Counted from the stretch's first letter, positions 14,076 through 27,827 are shown. The stretch is 64,000 nucleotides of DNA from Otis tarda (GCA_026413225.1 CM048554.1:7642001-7706000); one strand, 5' to 3'. Program-made: numbers and translations. The notes: generated by a model not told the origin, from the letters alone.

Positions 14076-15102
14076 ACGTGCAGCTCAGCCTGTGACGTGG
14101 GAGAGAATTAGCAAAGGGTTAAGAAGCAGGAGGAGCTGATCAGAAGAGCTAAAATTTTCATAGCGCTTCTTGTGTTTTTGGAGCCATATCGACGGCGCTT
14201 ATGCTGGCATGGAAGAAGGCAGGGAGCTACTGGCAGGTAGCCAGCAAATCACAGCTACTCACAATGTGACCAAACTGCACGGCGGACGGAGGCGGGGGCG
14301 AGGGGGATGAGATGCATACGTTGCATTAAAGATCTGCTAGTCAGGGGAAAAAAAAAAAGTGAGTCATTTTAGTCCTGTCCCCTCCTCAATCTTGCACAGC
14401 CCCTCTCTGCTCCCTTGCTTCCAGCGCAGCCCTGGAGGCACAGTCTCGTCATTTCAGGAGGAGTTCTGCTCTGGGAGACGTCCCCTTTCTTACGCAACGG
14501 CGCTGCCAAAGACCATTGAAAGCCCGTATCTGCTGACTCCAGTGACAATTTCTATTAAGTTTTCCACCACCAATTTCTATGGTGATGCATAAGCAAAAAA
14601 GAACACAGCTTTACTTTCAGCTCCAGAGCAATTTTTACAAGGCTGGCTGTTAAAGGCAAACAACAGAAAACATTTTCTTTGTAAACTGAGCATATTTGAC
14701 ATTGAAGGTCAATGAGAGATAATACAACCAGAACTCCAATGTTTATGCACACGATTGCTTAAGGAGCAAATTAAACAATTTAATGACCTGATTACTTCCT
14801 CTTCTATCTTCCCTAAATGTAATAGAACCCTCTTCACTCCTTCGCGTGCCTCTCAGCCTGTCCCTTCCCTCCAAAACCCTACACTCAGAAAGGACTTTGT
14901 CTGTGAAATCCATGCCTTCCATTTCCCTTGCCAGGTGCAGCAACTGGAATTCCTGAAATGAGATTCAGGGGCGTTGTGTGACCCTTGGTGCCAGTATGCA
15001 GATGGCCATTTCTTCCCTTGCTAATTAATATCAAGCAGCTAAGAGAAAGATTAAAAGGTGCCATGTGCTTCAAAGCTTTTTTTTTTCCCCTTGTAGTGTC
15101 TA

Positions 15103-15123
15103 AAAGAAAGAAAGAAAGAAAAA
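15103..15123 (+). repeat. (AAAG)n microsatellite
   Basis: About five AAAG units followed by an A run. Confidence 0.85.
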
Positions 15124-16239
15124 ATCCTGGAAGCCAGTTGGTGAGGGAGATGCAGAGGGTTGGTATCTATTGATGTGCAGAGCTGAGCGTGAGCGTAGCC
15201 CTCCTCTGAGGAGAGGGAGGGAGGGGGAAAGAGGTGTGGATGTTTTTATCACAAGGTGCTTTTCTCACGGTGCCCAAGATAAAGGGACTGACATTTTTGC
15301 AGGGCTCTAATGGGGCTGGGAAGAGTAACTGGATCCTGAATTAGGTGGTTTGCTAATGCGCGTATATTTTCCAGTCCAAGTAGTTCTGCCTAGCGCCTCG
15401 GGCTTCTGGAACGGTGTTTTTATGCCACTTAAGGTCTCAGATTTGTACTTTTCAAACCAAAGAAGATGTAAGTTTTATAATTTCTTCATCCTCCTCCCTC
15501 CTTTTTTTTAAATACTAAGTTCAGTCCAAGTGATGGTTTTGATTTTGGGGTTTTTTTTTTTTTGGAACCCACTTAATTGTGATATTATGTGGTTAATTCT
15601 ATTTGGATGGAAATAATTTAATGAAACATATAATGTACTGAGATCTTGATTTTTTTTTTTTTGTCGCGTTTACAGTCTGTTTTTTCTGTGGTTTCATTAC
15701 AGTAAGTTCCTGCTTTGGATGCAGAGACTTACGTCAGATTCACCAGCTGCTGCTCTCTCTAAATAGGCAGCGTGCCAGTACCAAGGATTAGCTGGGTTAC
15801 TGTTTGTCCCACCAGTTGTTTTTAAAATCTTTAACTGCAGAAACATCCTTGTATGTCATTCCTGCATCTCAGTGTCTGATGCCCTCTGTTCCCACCTTCT
15901 TTTTTTATTTCCCCCAGGTGATCCATTTTGCTTGCACTTTTGGTGCTCAGTGGCTTGCATTGGAAAATACTTTTGTAAACATATTTGTGTTTTATTATAA
16001 GCTATCAACCTTTCATATAAATATCTTTTGCCTCTTTTCTTAGGTGATGGCTTTTTGGGAATGGATTTCCTTCGCCTATTGCAATGGCTATAGTATTCAG
16101 ATATTGGCATTAAAATCATCATTATCATAGGGGGCAGATTGCTTTCTCTGATGGTGCAGGAGGAGGAAACAGCAGCAGTAAGCAATGCTTACCTGAATCA
16201 CAGTTTGCGTGGCTCGTGGAACAGTTTTGTCAATAAAAT

Positions 16240-16300
16240 TACCTCCATCTTACAGTGGAGATCTTACAGAGACAGTGGCTTTGTGCAAGTCCTTCTCAGT
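16240..16300 (-). mobile_element. Possible MIR-like SINE fragment
   Basis: CTCCATCTTACAGTGGAG followed by CAGAGACAGTGGCTTTGTGCAAGTCC resembles the complement of the MIR 3' half (CTCATTTTACAGATGAGGAAAC... GACTTGCCCAAGGTC). It is short and diverged. Confidence 0.4.
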
Positions 16301-16534
16301 CCATCACCTTCACTAATAAAGCTGAACTGAAATCCCAAACTGGCTCCCAATTTAAACTAAACAGCCGCGTCAGTGCTGCTGAGCAGCGCGGCCATATCGC
16401 GCTGAGGCAGGCAGGGATTTGCCTTCCAGGGGCTGCCTGCAGTACCAAGCTGGGTGTATTTCCCTGGAGGAACTGAGCCTGTGAGCGGAGGAATGCGGGG
16501 CTGAGCGCCTGTGAGAGGGCGCTGGGAGCAGAGC

Positions 16535-16560
16535 TACACCCCTCTTATACACCCCTCTTA
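16535..16560 (+). repeat. Two tandem copies of a 13-bp unit
   Basis: TACACCCCTCTTA occurs twice in perfect tandem, a small local duplication. Confidence 0.85.
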
Positions 16561-19500
16561 TTGTTTGCTCGCTGTTTCTGTGCTCCCACGAGAGCATCTT
16601 GGGACATACCGTGTGTTTCTTTCTACTGAGATGCTTCTGCACTCTTCAGCTCTCCCCCTTGCCCAAGTTCATCGTGACAGTTTTGGAGCAGGCATATCCT
16701 TTAGGGCAAATAGCGGGAAAGTTATTGGAAGACCATGAACACTTCAATGCATTTGCCGCTGTGCTCCTTGCAAAGATGACAAGCTTTAGCCCAAGTTTCA
16801 AAAAGAAATCTGAATTGTAACCGCAGCCCGAGCCAGAGCAGCCAGCCTGGACTTAGATCTTTGTAGTTTTAGCAGAGGTGATGGTATTTGGCCAAAACAC
16901 ACATAGGAGCTAAGGGGAACTGGGAGTTGAGTGGTGAGAGACTGCAGTGCAGGGCAGCTGCTTCCCTCCAGGCTACAGGATTTAACCCCGTTAACCACAC
17001 TAGGTCGATTGGAGCGTGCGTTTTAAGATCTACAGGAGATTTACTCTTGAAAGGAGGAAGAGCATTTTGAGGCCTGTAAGATACATGCTGTGAGCGTACT
17101 GAAGAGAGGTGCTGGCAGGAGCAAGAGAGTAGCTTGCTGGGGAAGAAAACATGGCAGGTTTAAGATTATGGTTTCCCTCTTTCACCTTAAATACCCTTTG
17201 CAGAGAATAGTTGGGTCTTTACTCTCAAACCTTGTTGTTTTTTCCCAGCACTGGATTTTGGCAGGTGAATATAACTGCCATGAAAAAAGTGTGTGGAGCT
17301 GCATCATCTTCAGTTTCAATCTTCGTCAGCAGCCATACGTGATAGTGGGAAGTGTGTATATTTAGACTATTAGTATATGTCTTGAGAGAAGGAATAGGGA
17401 AAAGCTTTTGTTCAGAACTCCCCTGGATGCTGCAGCTATCGTCAGCTCTTGAGAGCTGCGGATGAGAGTGCCCTGGCAGCGAGTGGTTGAGCCAGCTGTC
17501 GTGTATGCATGGCTGTATGGGCTTGTGCACAGGAACCTTTTCTCCCATGGTTCTTGCCACTACTCAATGTGAAGAGCTGTGCTGCTCCATCACCTGCTGC
17601 TGCACTGCTGATCTGCCCAAGTCAGGTTGTTTCTCTTCAAATTGCTCCAAGCCTTCCCTCCCTACACTCATCTCTTGTGATTTCTGGCAAAGAACTCAAA
17701 AACATCATCAGGGGATTTTTTTTGGGGCCAGCACACTTCTTCAGCATTCATGCATCGGTTATCTAACGGATGTGTCCTATCCAGAGGACTGTGCACCAGT
17801 GTGGCAAGAGTGTGGCCCGCTTAAAGATACTCCTTCTGCTGGATTTAAGATCACCTGAGGAAGCCAAAGTGATAAGAACAGGAGGAGGAAAGAATCCACC
17901 CTAATTCTAGTTTAATAAATACAGTTATATACAGTTTAAAAAATGTATATAAATATTACAATATTTTATTAATATGCATACACATTTTGAGAAGGCATTA
18001 CTTAACCATTTGAAACCTGGTTGTTGCCAAGCTATCAAAGATTACTTAACTGGGGAATTCAGTGGATGGATATGTCTGATTTGAATTTTTAAAAAATGTT
18101 TTCTTAATATTAGTTTCACAAGTAAGAAAGTTAACCTTCTTGTGCTCGCCTTGATTGACTCTTATGTAGTGCAGAAGCCAAAAAATTCCGTTGTTGGTTT
18201 TTTTTTTAAATTTCAGCATTCTCTCTCTATGTATGGTAATGCATAGACTGTCAGTACTCTGAATGACAGGAGGGAGAGGTGATTGTCTTCGATGCTTTGA
18301 GAGCTGGGACCTACTTAGCAAGCATCCTGCCTAGAGGATGTTCTTCCCTTTGTCCAGTGCCTCATTTCATTTTGTAGATGACATAAAACTACAATGGCCA
18401 TGTCTCATTGGCTTTCCCTTGAGACAGAAAATACAAAATCCTGCAGTTTTCTGGACACATTTAATTGTCCCATGCACTGGTACTAAAGTCTGTATAAATT
18501 ATGCCTGTTTAATTGTTGGAGGACTGACATTGACATTGCCATGTTCTCTGTCGAGGAGAGAAGAATATGCTTTCTGACCTTAACAATTTCATGGATCACC
18601 TTAAAAATCAACTTAAAAAGAAGATAGTCATAGAAGTTCCGCAGTCCAAGGAGTGAAATTTAACTTTAATGGTAGCCTGAACAGCGATAGCTAGATCATG
18701 TTAGTTTATGTTGACGTGCCAGTTAACGGCATGATCTTGACAAAATGATTTTATTGTTCCCCAAACCCAATTTTTATTCAATTGTTGGTAAGCCGCTCTT
18801 TTGATGATTCAGTGAACTGTCATAACTTTCCATCTTGTCTCTGTATCTTTTTTTCTTCTTTTCCTATGCCATCTTCCACGGCTGTGTTAGCAGACAGATG
18901 ATCAGCAACAGATTAAGTGGTGCTTATTGGTAACCAACTGTGGGCTAGGACCTGATCCAGCAAACCATTAAGCATGGACCTCGTTTCATTGACGTCAGTC
19001 ATGACGATATGTGTTCTTAAAGGTGCACATATGCTTTGGTGCTTTAGTGAACCAATCTGCAAATATATTTGTAAGTTAATGTCAGGACTGTCATGAAAAG
19101 GAAAAAGGTGGCTTTTTCTTAGCAATTCTTCTTCGATGGTGTCCAGCAGAGCTTTTTGGAGACACCGCTTGGAAATTATTTTAGGTTTTATTACAAGGAA
19201 AAAATCTGACATTTTCTTGCAGATAAGATTCATGATTCCAGTCTGACTTGACTCAAAATTCAGGAAGAGGTGCTTGATCAAATGCTGCTTTGTCTTTGTT
19301 TGAGGTTTGTCAAATTATTATGTCGAAAGTTTAGAGGGTTTCATGCTGTTTGTGGCTGGACTCATGCTTCTTCTGGAAAGAGAAGTAAGACTCTCTCCAG
19401 AATATGTAGCTAGTCCTCCTCTGAAAGAAATATTCCTCATGTTACCAAATTTCATTCTTGTATTCTTATAACATAACATAAAATATTTTCTATCTGCTCA

Positions 19501-20574
19501 TGACATGCTTGTTAAAAGGAAGTATTCTCCTGTTTAAAGATTGGTGTTGATGTTTCTGAGCTTGTTTGTGCACTGGGTAATTGAGGTAGGCCACCCAGCT
19601 CTTCTGCTATCCAAATGTGTGTTTCTTCTTTAGCCTTGAGCAAGTTGGGGGAAAATAATCCCCTGTTCTCATTGCCTTCCTGGCTGCTGTGTGAATATGT
19701 TAGTTTGGCTGTGTGCTTAGATGCAGCACAGTTCTTGAAATAAAATACACAGATTCATTAAATATCAGAGAAAGAAAAACAGTGCTCATTGTGTTGGTAT
19801 CACTTCAGTCTTTAGTTTTGTTTTGGATCTGAAGTTAAAACTCTAGTATCAAAGAGTGTTCTAAAAATATGCGTAAGTTAAACTATTTAATATAATTTTC
19901 TTTTATAAATGACATAGGTATCTTATTAGTATTACCTAAATTGTCTAAGGATTATTCAAAGCCTAAAGATTAGAAATAAATTCCTTCTCAAATGTTTATA
20001 AGAACCCAGACCATACATATTTTACACAATACTTTAGTAATATACTCCCTTTTGTAAGGGAATTTTTAAATAAATCAGGATCAGCCTTATTTCTTTCATT
20101 TAAAAAAGTAAATATTAACAAAACTGTGTAGCATTTTAAAAATATAAGTCAAATGTTTGAAATCAAGATAGCTGTAATGTTGCCACATGTTACATATGTT
20201 AGAACACAAATACATTAAAACAAGAAAATTACACTTTTAAAGCTAAATGTATTGGTTTGAATATTATTTGGAGGTAGTGCAGATGTAGAATAATGGATGA
20301 TCTGTCGCATGGTTGGCTGTAATGGCTGCAATCTTTCTCTGCAATCTGTATCAGTTCAGTATTGGGAAGCTGCAGGGTTCTAGAAAGTTACGGTTTTGGG
20401 AAAACTGGAGTGTTTTGTCTTGCTTTAATCTTATATATAAAATGATTATTCTGATGACTTAACTGCTTTGAGGATTCCCCGGTTGTTCTCTCAAGACTAA
20501 TACTCATAAAGACCAAATTTCAGGAAGAGGTGCATCAGCTTATGTGAGGGCTCCTTTCTGGCTTCTAAGACTGG

Positions 20575-20579
20575 AAAGT
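20575..20579. repeat. Left target-site duplication (AAAGT) of LTR type A
   Basis: AAAGT directly precedes the LTR's TG. The same five bases follow its terminal CA at 21714-21718. Confidence 0.85.
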
Positions 20580-20708
20580 TGTTCTGGTTTTGTTTAGTGA
20601 GGAGGGGCCTTAGGTGGCAGCTTCTGTAGGAAACTGCTAGAAGTCGCTCCCCTTTGTTCAGTGGACTCGGCCGGGCCCAGGGCGGACCTGCTGCTGGCCA
20701 AGGCCGAG

Positions 20709-20761
20709 CCAATTGGTAGCAGAATGTCCCATGATAACGCCTCTGCAATAACGTATTTAAG
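20709..20761 (+). promoter_or_regulatory. Core promoter of LTR type A (CCAAT and TATA boxes)
   Basis: CCAAT at 20709-20713, within the palindrome CCAATTGG, is followed by TATTTAAG at 20754-20761, about 175 bp from the LTR start. The second copy keeps both elements at the same offset (39921-39973, minus strand). Transcription would be expected to start about 25-30 bp downstream; this is inferred. Confidence 0.65.
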
Positions 20762-21054
20762 TAGGGGAAAACAGGAAAAAAAAAAGGGGAAGAAGATGTG
20801 AAGCAGCTGAGCAGGGGCAGAGATGGGGAGGCGTGAGCCTTGTGGGCCTTGCAGGCCTCACCCTCTGGCCTCCTGCCTGGCAGCCGACTGGACCTGACTT
20901 GGCCCGGCCCAGCTGCAAGAAGTGGAGAGGAGATGAGAAGTGAATAAGATGTAAAAAGGATCCTGAGAGGCATCTGCCAGCCTGTTGTGAGGAACGGCTG
21001 CAGACGCCAAGGTCAGTGAAGAAGGAGGGGGAGCAGTAATGCAGCTCCTGGCCA

Positions 21055-21180
21055 AGATTCCCCTGCAGCCTGTGGTGAAGACCATGGTGGAGCAGGTTGT
21101 CCCCCTGCAGCCCATGGAGGTCCACGGAGGGGCAGAGATCCACCTGCAGCCTGTGGAGGACCCCACGCCAGAGCAGGCAG
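21055..21180 (+). repeat. Minisatellite of about 40 bp inside the LTR
   Basis: Three degenerate units begin with CTGCAGCC at about 21063, 21105 and 21144 (spacings about 42 and 39 bp). They share CTGCAGCC-(T/C)(G/A)TGG and an ending like GGRGCAG. Looser versions continue to about 21330. The equivalent block in the second LTR copy lies at about 39505-39620. The units explain why several reading frames are open on both strands here. Confidence 0.7.
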
Positions 21181-21525
21181 ATGCCTGAAGGCGGCTGTGG
21201 CCCGTGGAGAGCCCGCTGGGACAGCCGTTCTGGAGGGACTGCACTCCGTGGAAGAGATGACCCACGCCAGAGCAGTTTCACAAAGGACTGTGGCCTGTGG
21301 GAGGGACCCCACACTGGAGCAGGGGAGGAACGCGAGGAGTTCTTCCCCCGACGATGAAGCAGCGGCATAAAACAACGTGTGATGAACTGACCGCAACCCC
21401 CATTCCCTCTTCCCCCCTGTGCCGTTCGGGAGGGGAAGGTAGTAGAGATAATGTTAAGCCCGGGAAGAGGGAGGGGTGGGGGGAGGTTATCTTGTTCCCT
21501 GTCTCATTCTCCTGCTAGTTTTAGA

Positions 21526-21531
21526 AATAAA
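21526..21531 (+). terminator. Polyadenylation signal (AATAAA) of LTR type A
   Basis: AATAAA lies near the 3' end of the LTR, about 770 bp after the TATA box and 180 bp before the terminus. The same signal is kept in the other copy (39143-39148, minus strand). Confidence 0.65.
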
Positions 21532-21713
21532 TGAATCGTTTTCCCCAAGTTGAGTCTGTTTTGCCCGTAACGGTAACTTTAAGGATTTCTCCCCGTCCTT
21601 ATCTCAATCCTTGAGCCGTTTTTCCTTATATCATCTCCCCCTATTCTCTCGGAGGGTGGGGGAGTGAGAGAGAGACTGCGTAGTCTGGTCCCGATTGGGG
21701 CTGAACTATGACA

Positions 21714-21718
21714 AAAGT
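21714..21718. repeat. Right target-site duplication (AAAGT) of LTR type A
   Basis: Perfect match to the left copy at 20575-20579. It confirms both element ends and a single integration event. Confidence 0.85.
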
Positions 21719-23400
21719 CAAGTCAGTAACCTGAAAGGGAAGCGTAAAATGGTATGAAGAGAATATTCTGTATAGAAGAAACAATCTTGGTATTAAGCTT
21801 GTATAGTTTACTTAAAAAAAAGACCATCACTTCTTAGGATATTGCTGCTTTTGCACTTTGATAAAACGGCACTACTCTAGTGAGTTAATCTTACCAAGTG
21901 GACTGTTTGAAGCAGCACTTGTAAAAGCCATATAAAGAGAATCCTGGTAAAGACGTTGAGTTGAATTTTGGGTTCCTTTTTTGCCATTTGAGTTGAAGAT
22001 GGCAATTAATGCAGTCTTCTTGATCTTTTTGCATTTAGTCATTCAGCATAAAGCATAAAGCTCTCAATTGAAGCCTCCATACAGCGAGTGATTGCTTCCT
22101 CCTATGCTGAATAGGGCTGTTTCTGAACTGTGACTGTATCTAATCAGCAGAGTGGGCTGCCTTCACACCAGTTATTGAAAACACATTTTCATAAGGCTTC
22201 TTTGCTGCTAAATATCCAGCCAGGATTCTCTTATGTGTTGTACTATGCATTGCTATTGAAAAATGTTTAGAAATGTATGTATAGTATCAACCGTACAAAT
22301 ACAGGTTTGTAATACTTCTTAGCATATTCATCATGAATTTTTGAAATGTTAAGTTATCATTGTCCTACAGTATATCTGTGCTGAGCAAACTGTGGCTGGG
22401 GGCCAAATCCATTTTACACCTATCCAAAACTGTCTTGTGACCAATCAATCAAGTTTACACTTATAAAATGCCCATAGTGTACGCACCTAAGGCACTGTGC
22501 ATAATCCATACCAAAATAAATACGATATACTGTCTCTGAATAGCGAAGTCAGGTGAAATTAGGCATGTGCCTCTGAGGTTGTAGTAGATAAAGGAATCTG
22601 GTTCTGTAGGAGGAGATGATTAACACGTGGTACAAATGTACAGAACTCATAAGGCAGTTGCAGTTTTGAGATGTGAATGAAAAATTGACTGAATATCTGA
22701 AGGGACGGAAAGGAGGGTGAATAAGAATGTTTTATAAATGGGACACAATCAGGACACTGAAACTTCTTCCACAAATTAATGTTTGTCTCTGAGGAGAAAG
22801 CTGTCCTCTCCTCCATCACAATCACAACTCCATGAGCTTCAATTACTACTAAAATTTACCTGCTGTTTGCTCGGGGGTGTTGACTGTAAGAGTGAACAGC
22901 CCTCAGGCTTAACAAATTTTGGAGTAGGAACACTGTGTATTGGTAAAGCGTGCAACTTGGCAGTGCCATTTTTTTTTAGAAAAAAGAAAACAAACTCTAC
23001 GTCATTAATGGAAAACATTAAAAAAGAAATAGGGAAAAATCCTACAGTCCACAGTGGAGGGTCTGGATACTGTGGTTTATTTAAGAACCAACAAGATGAG
23101 AGGCTTTACTCTGTTTGATGATCTCGCACTTACACTGCACCCTTCCAGCATCACCTTCACTGGGTCTCTGCTTCCTTTCCCAGCAGGGAGGATGCTGGCC
23201 ATGGGAGGTGGGAACAGAAGTCAGGTTGATCTGTGCCATGCCACTGCTCACCGTTACCTGTCTTGGGCGTTACTGGCCAGGGCCCCCGGGTGTCCCTCGA
23301 TATTTACCTCTGTGCATAAGCCTGATCTCCAGGATCTGTCCTCCAGCCAGCATATTCACCTCCTTCTTCCTACCTCCCAGGCTCTCCATTTTCCCATTTT

Positions 23401-23420
23401 CATTGTGCAGAAGCACAATG
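23401..23420. repeat. Short hairpin, 8-bp stem and 4-nt loop
   Basis: CATTGTGC-AGAA-GCACAATG is a perfect inverted repeat. It is too short to be a microRNA precursor. Confidence 0.6.
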
Positions 23421-26400
23421 TATGATCTGCCTCCTGGTTTGTGGTTCTATCTCATGTCTGTACCAACTGCAGCTAGCAAGTAGCAGGTTTGTGTTTGAGC
23501 ATTGAAAAGTTTGGTTTTGTTCCCCACAATTATCTGCTGCCCATTATCTTTTGTGATTTAAGTGACTATTTCTTTTTCCAGTGACACCCCAGCACTCAGC
23601 TCTTAGTAGACTCTGCAGCTGTGAGCATCCAGCCATGCTCTGTGTGTTACAGCAGTAATGATCAAAAGAAAGCAGTGGTTTTTTTTGAGAAGGAGTGAAA
23701 TAGTTTAGATACTGCAGAATTTATTCTAATACGTGAATCCAGTATTTAATGTGCAGGTAGAAGAAAATTGCTTCCTGTTCTGCTAATCCTTGGCTGGATA
23801 ATTGACAGCCTTCTGGAACTTCATTTCTACCCTTTTCAGCTCTCGTTGATAAAGATGCAAAAACGACAGACGTACAAAAGGACTGTATATAGCGTATAAT
23901 TCATTTCATAGAGCTAGAACATCTAGCTGAATGTGCCATTGATTTACCCTGGCACTAATTCCTGGTGAGTAGCTCATTTTGAAAGTAGCTACAAGTTGGC
24001 ATATTTGCAAGAGCATTGAATTCTGGCACGCAGTCACTGTTGTATTAAAAACATGATGTGCAGCGAGTCTGGAGAGTCTTTGAAAGTGAGATATCAATGG
24101 AGGCGATGAGTTGCATTGTTATTCTCCGTACATACAGTGTAAAAAAAACCTAAACAGAGTAAGCTATATGTGTTATCAATAGCGTGCAGTTTGTAGTGTG
24201 GATTTTTCTTGCAAAATGTGTTATCAATGTTGTGTTTATTAAAAAATTGTACTCAAACCCACTTTCAAGTCCATATGGTATCTGTTATGATTGCGCTAAT
24301 AACAATAGCATAATTATGGGTATTACATCTTTATAGGATTGAATGTGCAACAAACATTGCTTGTGAGCAGCAAGTTTTCATAAGAGATGACAGCTGTTTT
24401 AGAAGCAAAATTATAGCTTATTTATTGTGTGTACATTCAAGCTGTGTGAAAAATAGGAAAAGAATTAAATCTGCAAAAGGACTTTTTCTTGCTAAGTGTT
24501 ATTTTGCAATAACACTAGTTATATACTAATGAACAATAAGAATGGATTGGTTGTAAATAACTTATTTCTGTAAAATAAAATGTTTCAAAAGGGTACCTCT
24601 AGCTGCAGAATCTACCAAGTATCAAGTTTTTTTCCCTTTTCTTGGAGAGAGCGGAGGAAGATGCAAAGGGGGTGCTCCTTCAGAATTGGAAAACTTTGCT
24701 CAGCAGTGGAAAGCTGTAGTGGAAAACATGGAACTAAAAGAGATGACTATTCGTCACCTCTGTAAAGCAAGGATGGATGTGGTCCTGATGAGAACATAGG
24801 GGAGAGAAGGAAGGAGCTGCTGAAGGTTCATCATATTTTGTGTGGATCTTGGAATGGAAAGTCTCTGCACTCCGGTTTGGCAGGGAGAGCGTTGACGTGC
24901 AAGCAGCAGCCCATGTACGATTATCCCAAGCATTTGGTATGGGAGTCAGCTGAGTTTGAAAAGACTGGTTGCAAGAAGGTTAACTACAGAGTAGGGTTCT
25001 CTTTTCTCACTTTTCTGTGGTTTTTCTAAACCTGTGCCTGTCTGAAGGAGTGGTGAGTACCACCCAAAAATTTCAGGTACCTCAGGCCTTTTACACACTG
25101 TAATCTTGATGTTGGAAACGATGGCCAGGTCTTTAGGGACATGTTGCAAACAAAAGTACTGTAACAAGGAGTATTTTAAATGAAAATTAGTTTTATACTG
25201 GTGTTTACTTGTCTGAGAAATCTACCACTTAGAGATTTTAGGAACTTGTTGGAAGTTACAGAAAATCCAGAGTTTTAACTTGCGTGTTGTTATTGCAGAG
25301 GCTGTCACCCTCTCACAGAATTGTAGAAATGCGAGGGGGGAACTTGTAAAGCTGTATCGAGGAGGTGGAGGTGGAGAGGAATTCAGATGAGTGTCTTCAT
25401 TGCTGCATATGAGGGAGACCTTTTGCTTTCCAAAAAGAGGGGAAAAATGTACGTGCAATACAGATGAAGAGGCATTTTGTAGCAAGGTTTATAAAGCATT
25501 AAAATTCAGGCACAACTACTGTGCAAATAAAAACCAGGGCTCTTGCGTGTGCAGAAAGGAACTTTCATTCCGTGTGAAGGACCTTGGCACAAAGGGAGTT
25601 TTCAAAATATTATAAGGTTGTTAAAAACTGGTTCTCCAGCATAACTTAATGTAAAATTTCTGGTGTTTGCTGTGAGTGTGTGTCCCATTGGTTGCATCTC
25701 ACTGAGATCTAAAACTAGAAATGAGTGACAGCTCAGATTTACCCTGTGGTGATCCTCTGACAACACTGTTGGACAAATTCCATGTAACAGAGGAGAAAGG
25801 TTGATCAGAGATAAACTAGGCTACAAAAAGTGACTTCAGCAATTCTGAAAATCCTGAATGCTCTAAGGGAAAAAACAAACGTGAACAGAAATTCTGTATA
25901 ATCCCCATTTAGATTGTATACCCCGTTCCTGAAGCTAATGTATCTGTGAACACATTGGATGAAGGGCTGATGCCTAGAGGGCTGCTTGGTTGTATATTGC
26001 GAAGAAAACCAAGGAGGGGTGATGGGAAAAAGGAATATTCGGGGAGCAGGAAGGTTTTGAGTTGCTTGGAGGCATCATTGCTGGCATGGGCTCAGAGGCC
26101 AGGCTCAGGCTGCATTCACCTCTTGGGTTTTATCCAGATTTAAACTCTTAATGTGTTACTGGCGTCTGCTTTACTTGTATGAAACTGAGCACAACAGAGG
26201 TCTTGAGTACGAGGGCTGCAGCCACGCAGAGTGAAGATGAAGGCCTGCAGAGGATGGGCTGCATGGCCGTTTTCACAGGCAGAGGTATCTTAAAAAGCCC
26301 TTTCCCAAGCCGCTCACTCCTGTGCCTCTGCTGCTGCTCGGCACCCGCTGGGATCCCTCGGGACTGCGCACAGAGCGAGCAAATCCTTGAGAGTCTCCAG

Positions 26401-26613
26401 CTGCGCACTGCTGCTGCCTTCCTGTTATGAAAACAAGTCTCTGCTTTGAAATCCATGGGCGAAGAGTTTATGTGCTCTGACAATTGACATGGGCAGCAGA
26501 GATCTCGCTTCTGTACGGAAGAGACTTTTCCAGATGGTGTCGTGGAAAGAAGTACCATATGATGGCTTGCTTTGAAAAGACTTTGTAAATTTAGGACTCC
26601 TCCTGGTTTTGTT

Positions 26614-26632
26614 AAAAAAAAAAAAAAAAAAA
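26614..26632 (+). repeat. Poly(A) run, 19 nt
   Basis: Uninterrupted A run. No polyadenylation signal or retrocopy is recognisable just upstream. Confidence 0.9.
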
Positions 26633-27827
26633 GGTGGTTTTTGTTTTTCTTTTTTTTTCTTTTTGGAATCATTTTAAACATGGTGGGGTGCCAAATCCTT
26701 TGAACGGCAAATACTGGCAGACTGTATCATGTCTCTTCTGTGACAGAAATTATTGTCAGTGCTGTGAAACTGTAATGTCGACTACTTATGCAGTGGTAGT
26801 TGCCTTTAAGTAGCTTTAAATTGTGTAGATCTTCTTAATCTCTCTGAAAATCCATTATGAAATACAGTGGAGTTTTATGATCTTGGGTTTTATTCTGTAG
26901 CTGCATAACTTTTTATTTTTTATTTTTACCAAAGCTGTGAAATGGTTACTGATCTCATAATTTTATGGAAATGCTTTGTAAAATAATATCGTTTTGCTCA
27001 ATTTTGTCTGTACTCTCTGATGTGATTTAGAGCAAAGTTTTAAAAAACATTTTGCAAACTGCCAGAGCTCGTTACCTAATGCATTGAATTACAGATGGAA
27101 AGAAATGCTGTAGTGGGTTAATACAAGTATAATGCCTGATGCTATTGGGAGCAGGCTGCAGTATCTTTAAAATGTGTACATCCTAAGTAAGTGAAGGTGT
27201 AATATTGAGGCCCTACTCGTTCCAATGTTGACATTTGCATGGAAATTATTTTACTAAATTCCAGAATGCTCTGCATAGAAATCCAACAAATAAGGTTATG
27301 TTAGACAGGAAAAGTGATTATTTTTTTTCTTCAACAGTAACATCAACAGGTTTTCTAGTGGCATGGAAACCAATTTGTAATTTAAAAGACTGATAAAGGA
27401 CTACTTTTCCTTTAGGAAAGTGTTGTGTGATCAAAAACGTGAAGTTCTGACAGAAAAAAAAAAATGGAGCTGATGAGTAATTTTTGCTTCTAGTGAGGAA
27501 AAGAGTCTCTTTTAGCATAAAATGTTTGGATCTGAAACAACTTCCTAGTTCTGATTTTTGCTAACATAAGCTTGTATTAAAAATATATAAGTTTATCTAG
27601 AACAAAATGTTATACTGAAACTAAAAAAGTAGAAAGTTTTTTCTTTTTCCAGAAATGAGTTGCAGAAGCTTGTGACTGTCTTTTGGCTTTTTTCCACTTC
27701 AGAATATGAAGGGGTTTAGATATGGAATATTTGGCATAGCAGAAAATATATTTCCAACTAAAATGTAGTCTTTGCAAAGCAGACAGATAAACTCGTGTAA
27801 TTTGATTTTAATTTTTTCATTTCAGAC

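Larger units (their letters stand above)
20580..21713 (+). mobile_element. Solo LTR of an avian endogenous retrovirus, type A, 1134 bp, complete
   Basis: The element runs from TGTTCTGG to ACTATGACA (TG...CA termini) and is flanked by the direct repeat AAAGT on both sides, so it is a complete insertion reduced to one LTR. The plus strand is the sense strand: a CCAAT box lies at 20709-20713, a TATA-like TATTTAAG at 20754-20761, and an AATAAA signal at 21526-21531. A GC-rich transcribed part holds a minisatellite of about 40 bp. A 5-bp target duplication is typical of class III (ERVL-like) elements, but I cannot assign a named family without a library. The antisense strand has overlapping open frames of up to 203 codons; these look like by-products of the repeat and are not annotated as genes. 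A second copy lies at 38958-40102. Confidence 0.9.

Noticed and set aside
20497-21396. Overlapping minus-strand frames of 127-203 codons
   Set aside because: They lie antisense inside a solo LTR, overlap one another in all three frames, and arise from the GC-rich minisatellite. No known domain.
26148-26681. 177-codon minus-strand frame
   Set aside because: It crosses the 19-nt poly(A) run and simple T-rich sequence, has low-complexity Lys/Phe runs, no domain, and no splice support.
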